64,000 bases of DNA from Isotricha intestinalis. Its lineage: Eukaryota; Ciliophora; Litostomatea; Vestibuliferida; Isotrichidae. The stretch lies in the NCBI GenBank assembly GCA_023807065.1, contig JAJJLU010003483.1, positions 1 to 64,000 of the forward strand. The letters run 5' to 3'. Positions 60,713 to 64,000 of the stretch are shown one piece after another (position 1 is the stretch's first letter; every line of letters starts with the position of its first letter). The position numbers and the translations under genes are program-made. The notes below the pieces were generated by a model. The model saw only the letters and a program-made list of their open reading frames with translations. It was not told the origin of the DNA and searched no databases.

Positions 60713-62029
60713 TTAAAAAATATTGCATTTTTCTTTTCCTTTCTTTTTTTTCTTACCATTGATATTATCATTTCCAGTTTGACCATATTTATTTATTTGT
60801 TGCTGAGGACCAACAGCATCTTGAACTTTCATATCATTATTATTATCATCTTTTTGTCCTGGATTATAAGGAGGATTATCAGTAACTTGAACAGTAGTAT
60901 TATAATTTGCAAATTGTGTATTTACTCTTTCTCCATTATTTTTCTTTTTATTATTATTATTTATTTCTTCAAAATTATTATTAGTAATTAAATGTTTATT
61001 CCCTAAAATTTCATTATTATTCTGCATATCTTTTTCCTTTTCATCATTTTGTAAATTTTCTATATTATTTTTAAGAGCATTTAAATTATTTCTTTGATAA
61101 TTATCTTTATATTTAATATCTTTACTCCAATCAAATTTAATATCATTAGGATCATAACCTTTATCTTCCATAATTTTTCTAAATAATCCTCTTAAATAAT
61201 TATAATCAGGATTTTGTTCAAATTCTAAATTTCTAGTATATCTAACATACTCAGCTAATTCAGGTGGAAATCCACTACATAATTCTTCAGGAGAAGTTTC
61301 TTTTTTTTTTTCATATATTTTCTTATATCTATCTTCCTTTCTATCAACTTTTAAACCTTGCCAAGGTAAACTTCCTCTTAAAAAATACATTAAAACATAA
61401 CCAATTGCTTCTAAATCATCTCTTCTACTTTGTTCACATCCTCTTAAAGCATTAATGGAAGCATAACGAGCAGTTCCAGTTAATTTTTTATTTATATTAA
61501 ATTTTATATGTTGTAAAGTTCTACTACTTCGATATTTCTTAGCAAGTCCAAAATCTAATATATAAATAATGTCACTTTTATTATTAAGTCCCATAACAAA
61601 ATTATCAGGTTTAATATCTCTATGAATAATATGTTTATTATGAATAAATTCCATTCTATCAAGCATTTGTTGTGCTAAAAGACAAACTGTTTTTAAAGAA
61701 AATTTTTTTTTATATTCTTGAAATAAATCTTCAAGTGATTTACCTAAAAGTTCCATTACCATTATATTGTAAGTTCCACTAAATCCATATGATTTTACTG
61801 CTGGAATTCCATATCCTCTTAAATAACATAAAAAATATGCTTCACTTTCTAATAAGTTTTGACCACTCTCTTTATTTTCCATTTTTAATGCATAATGCTC
61901 TCCATCTGTTACATTCACCGATGAATATATCTTTCCAAATGAACCTTCTCCTAATTTTTTCTCTGGCTTGTATTTTCCAAAAAAAATTTTTCCCGTTAAT
62001 TCATCATCTTTATTTTGATGTCTATGCAT
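60713..62029 (-). CDS. Casein kinase 1 with C-terminal CAAX-like motif
   Basis: The protein is 438 aa. The CK1 kinase is at about 18-290: GEGSFGKIYSS, YALK (Lys49), HRDIKPDN (136-143), DFGLAKKYR (159-167), TGTARYASINA and the CK1-specific RRDDLEAIGYVLMYF. The C-terminal 130 residues are Asn/Gln-rich and end KKKKKGKEKCNIF. A basic patch followed by C-N-I-F fits a prenylation box, so the kinase is probably tethered to membrane; yeast Yck kinases reach the same result with palmitoylated Cys. Substrates are unknown. It is convergent with DRG1. Confidence 0.95.
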   Translation of the reverse strand: MHRHQNKDDELTGKIFFGKYKPEKKLGEGSFGKIYSSVNVTDGEHYALKMENKESGQNLLESEAYFLCYLRGYGIPAVKSYGFSGTYNIMVMELLGKSLEDLFQEYKKKFSLKTVCLLAQQMLDRMEFIHNKHIIHRDIKPDNFVMGLNNKSDIIYILDFGLAKKYRSSRTLQHIKFNINKKLTGTARYASINALRGCEQSRRDDLEAIGYVLMYFLRGSLPWQGLKVDRKEDRYKKIYEKKKETSPEELCSGFPPELAEYVRYTRNLEFEQNPDYNYLRGLFRKIMEDKGYDPNDIKFDWSKDIKYKDNYQRNNLNALKNNIENLQNDEKEKDMQNNNEILGNKHLITNNNFEEINNNNKKKNNGERVNTQFANYNTTVQVTDNPPYNPGQKDDNNNDMKVQDAVGPQQQINKYGQTGNDNINGKKKKKGKEKCNIF

Positions 62030-62179
62030 TTTTTATATTTTATATTGTTATTTTAAAATTTTATTTTTGTTTTTTTTATATACATAAAAAAAATTAATAA
62101 ATATTAAAACAAACTGATAAAATAAATATTTTATTAGTTTAAATGAAATTAAATATTTTTTCAAAAAAATAAACTTATT

Positions 62180-62503
62180 TTATTTTTGTTCAAATAAATT
62201 AAGAATATCAGAATCACCAGGATCAAGAATACCTAAAATAGCAACTCTGTGATATTTTCCACAAGCAGAACCTAAATCAATATTATTTCCAGTATAGTGA
62301 TAAATATGAGTATTAGAAAGAACTGAATAATAATTAACTTCTGCTTTAATGATTGAAGGTGTATTATGAGCTACAAAAATTGCTTTTAATAATCCTTTTC
62401 TTAATGATTTTAATGTTTGTTTATATCCTAAAACTGCCTTTCCACTTTTCATTACTAAGGCTAATTTTGAATTTACACTTTCTGTTTGTTGTTTTTTTCC
62501 CAT
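62180..62503 (-). CDS. RPL30: 60S ribosomal protein eL30
   Basis: The protein is 107 aa, the normal length. It matches eL30 throughout: [80 protein letters not shown], and the ending DPGDSDIL. It belongs to the L7Ae/L30e RNA-binding fold of the large ribosomal subunit. It is a single exon starting [10 protein letters not shown] and ending TAA. No intron or snoRNA was seen. Confidence 0.98.
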   Translation of the reverse strand: MGKKQQTESVNSKLALVMKSGKAVLGYKQTLKSLRKGLLKAIFVAHNTPSIIKAEVNYYSVLSNTHIYHYTGNNIDLGSACGKYHRVAILGILDPGDSDILNLFEQK

Positions 62504-62594
62504 ATCTAATTAAATAAAAATAAAAATTAATTTTTATTTTATTATTTTTATTAATATATAATTAATTTCCATATTATATTTTTATTTTTTTTTT

Positions 62595-62852
62595 TCATTT
62601 TACTGCTTTTCTGACTATAATAATTCCCCAATAAAATGACCAAAAGAATCCAATTCCAAATGGAAAAGAAAAAAATTGAATAAATCCTACCAATAAATGT
62701 TCTATCCAAAATTCTGTTCCACCAAAACATATTAATAATATTGTTCCACTTCCTGGCATTATTATATTAAGTATTAATAAAAGAAATGAAAATTCTTTTT
62801 TTATTATTGGAATATGATCTTTTAATTCTTGTATAAAATCACCACATCCCAT
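62595..62852 (-). CDS. SPEC3/Stum-family small membrane protein
   Basis: I start at MGCGDFIQEL, giving 85 aa; an upstream Met adds 15 basic residues without support. MGC suggests dual acylation. Two membrane helices follow: FLLLILNIIMPGSGTILLIC and a second one from LLVGFIQFFSFPFGIGFFWS to FYWGIIIV. The LN-x-x-x-PG-x-GT motif of helix 1, the IQ-x-x-x-x-x-x-GI segment and the final WG pattern match the SPEC3/Stum family. Drosophila Stum is needed for mechanosensation, and sea urchin SPEC3 is linked to cilia. The role here is unknown; a ciliary membrane protein is plausible. Confidence 0.75.
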   Translation of the reverse strand: MGCGDFIQELKDHIPIIKKEFSFLLLILNIIMPGSGTILLICFGGTEFWIEHLLVGFIQFFSFPFGIGFFWSFYWGIIIVRKAVK

Positions 62853-63146
62853 AAAAAATTTAAATTTATTATTTTTAATTTTTTTTTCAAATATCAAACC
62901 AATTAAATTATTTAAAATTTTTTATTATATTGATTTAATAAATTACTTTATTTTTGATAAATAATATTAATTCAACAAAATTTTTTTACAAATAACAAGT
63001 ACTTGTATAAATTATTAATTATCAATAAATGATAATATAAATAAATATAATAATATATATTTAATGGAAAAAAATAATTAAAAAAAATAAATTATTTCTT
63101 TTTAAATATTTCTTAAAAATTACATCTAATTTTTATTTAAAACCTT
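62853..63146. other. Spacer between minus-strand genes
   Basis: 294-bp AT-rich spacer upstream of the Stum-like gene and downstream of the EFHC-like gene. Nothing recognisable is present. Confidence 0.4.
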
Positions 63147-64000
63147 TTATTTTAAATTATTAGCCATCCATTTTTTAGTATATTCATCACAATCAATAAG
63201 ATAAAATGAAAATTTATTAATAACCATACTTTTCCCAACTTCAAAATCACTCACATTAAATTTCTTATTATCATTTTCAACATTTTTATACATACCTCTT
63301 TCAAGAAACTTTCCTTCCCAAATTCCAGAATTTCTGTTATTTATTTCATAAACTTGAATAGAATCATCATTTAAAAAGAATGAAATTAAAAATCTTCTAT
63401 CTAAATCTTCAAGAACTTTAGTATTTAATCTAGCAAGATATCTTAAAATAATTTTATCGTTATTGATATATTTATAATAATCTTTCTTAGGAGGTTTATT
63501 AATTAATTTTAGGCAATTACCAAGAGAATCTTCTTCAGAACCAAATCCATTATAAGGAGGAATAATAATTTTACCTTGATCTTTTTGAGGTGGATCTTCA
63601 AATCCTCCAACAGGGAAATTTCTTCTATAATTTGTTAAATAATAATCACTTGTAAATTCATCACAACCTAAAATTTTAAAAGGTCTATTAAAAGCCCAAA
63701 GAGTCATAAAAGGTTCAATATCAGAATCTTTATAAAAATCACTAAAGCAATCTTCTCCAGGTTGTGCAATAGCAAATTTTCTAGGTAATTTACTTCTTCT
63801 TAAAAAAAGAGGGAAAGCATCTCTTCCAGAATTATTATAATTTACTTCCATAATTTCAACTGTATCATCACTTAAATAATAATGAATAATATATTTTAAA
63901 CCTTCAAAAGTAGCAAAATATCTTAAAACTTTTCTATCATTTTCTAAAAATTGTTTTGCATTTTTAGGTTTTCCACCTCCCATAGAATATTCTAAATAAT
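63147..64000 (-). CDS. EFHC-like DM10-domain ciliary protein (5' end outside window)
   Basis: The frame is open from the window edge and ends TAA at 63147. At least 278 residues follow the Met at 63983, and the five codons before it (YLEYS) are open too, so the protein probably starts beyond the window. Two DM10 domains are visible: one from KQFLENDRKVLRYFATFEGL through YLSDDTVEIMEVNYNNSGRD to FPLFLRRSKLP, and another from NNDKIILRYLARLN through FFLNDDSIQVYEINNRNSGI. EFHC1/2 and algal Rib72 have three DM10 domains and sit inside doublet microtubules of cilia. Here the first DM10 would lie outside the window. There is no EF-hand after the last DM10, unlike EFHC1. Confidence 0.85.
   Translation of the reverse strand, partial: YLEYSMGGGKPKNAKQFLENDRKVLRYFATFEGLKYIIHYYLSDDTVEIMEVNYNNSGRDAFPLFLRRSKLPRKFAIAQPGEDCFSDFYKDSDIEPFMTLWAFNRPFKILGCDEFTSDYYLTNYRRNFPVGGFEDPPQKDQGKIIIPPYNGFGSEEDSLGNCLKLINKPPKKDYYKYINNDKIILRYLARLNTKVLEDLDRRFLISFFLNDDSIQVYEINNRNSGIWEGKFLERGMYKNVENDNKKFNVSDFEVGKSMVINKFSFYLIDCDEYTKKWMANNLK

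Noticed and set aside
1..64000. CRISPR arrays, insertion sequences, telomere repeats, bacterial operons
   Set aside because: No spaced repeats, no transposase, no GGGGTTT-like arrays, and genes are eukaryotic with introns.

Overview
The window is about 80% A+T nuclear DNA of a unicellular eukaryote. It carries one tRNA-Ala(UGC) and about 34 protein-coding genes on both strands, mostly intronless and tightly packed. The genes read with the standard genetic code: TAA, TAG and TGA all end recognisable proteins, Gln is CAA/CAG and Trp is TGG. The gene set points to a ciliated alveolate. It includes a four-CNB cGMP-dependent protein kinase of the apicomplexan/ciliate type, a second divergent copy, further cyclic-nucleotide-binding (CNB) proteins, a class I phosphodiesterase, a large PAS polytopic membrane protein of ciliate type, an EFHC-type DM10 protein, a MORN protein and a SPEC3/Stum protein. 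A ciliate lineage that keeps standard stop codons (heterotrichs or litostomes, for example) is my best guess; genus and species cannot be named from this sequence.

Several genes are broken only by very short GT-AG introns. I resolved introns of 24, 26, 26, 27, 29, 30, 31, 31 and 60 nt, plus one tentative intron of 117 nt, mostly near 5' ends. This corrects the N-termini of a WDR44-like WD40 protein, a CNB protein, an Aha1/Hch1-like co-chaperone, an RRM protein, a hypothetical protein and the PAS membrane protein, and it reconstitutes a Rab6-like GTPase.

Layout. 1-10 kb: tRNA-Ala, a lipid-anchored FHA protein, Rab6-like GTPase, a Ubl-like protein, a CNB protein and a WDR44-like protein. 10-18 kb: low-complexity, coiled-coil and small secreted hypotheticals. 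18-30 kb: PKG-1, a DN-RKIKVH family protein, a decayed protein kinase, an eIF4E/4EHP-like cap-binding protein, a second CNB protein, a CNOT4-like protein and Aha1. 30-36 kb: MORN protein, Sec23, a hypothetical and 14-3-3. 36-48 kb: a decayed EF-hand-like locus, cyclic-nucleotide PDE, two-RRM protein, a hypothetical, a second CNOT4-like protein, SERBP1/Stm1-like protein and a Wee1-like kinase. 48-57 kb: PAS membrane protein and PKG-2. 57-64 kb: FCP1/NIF phosphatase, DRG1 GTPase, casein kinase 1, ribosomal protein eL30, SPEC3/Stum protein and an EFHC-like protein that runs off the end.

Two themes stand out. The first is cyclic-nucleotide signalling at membranes: two PKGs, two CNB proteins, one PDE and a PAS protein, with several N-terminal Met-Gly-Cys acylation motifs. 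The second is that the long gene-free gaps hold decayed coding tracts, including a clear protein-kinase pseudogene, in which stop codons often sit where Gln or Trp would fit. No CRISPR, insertion sequence or telomere was seen.
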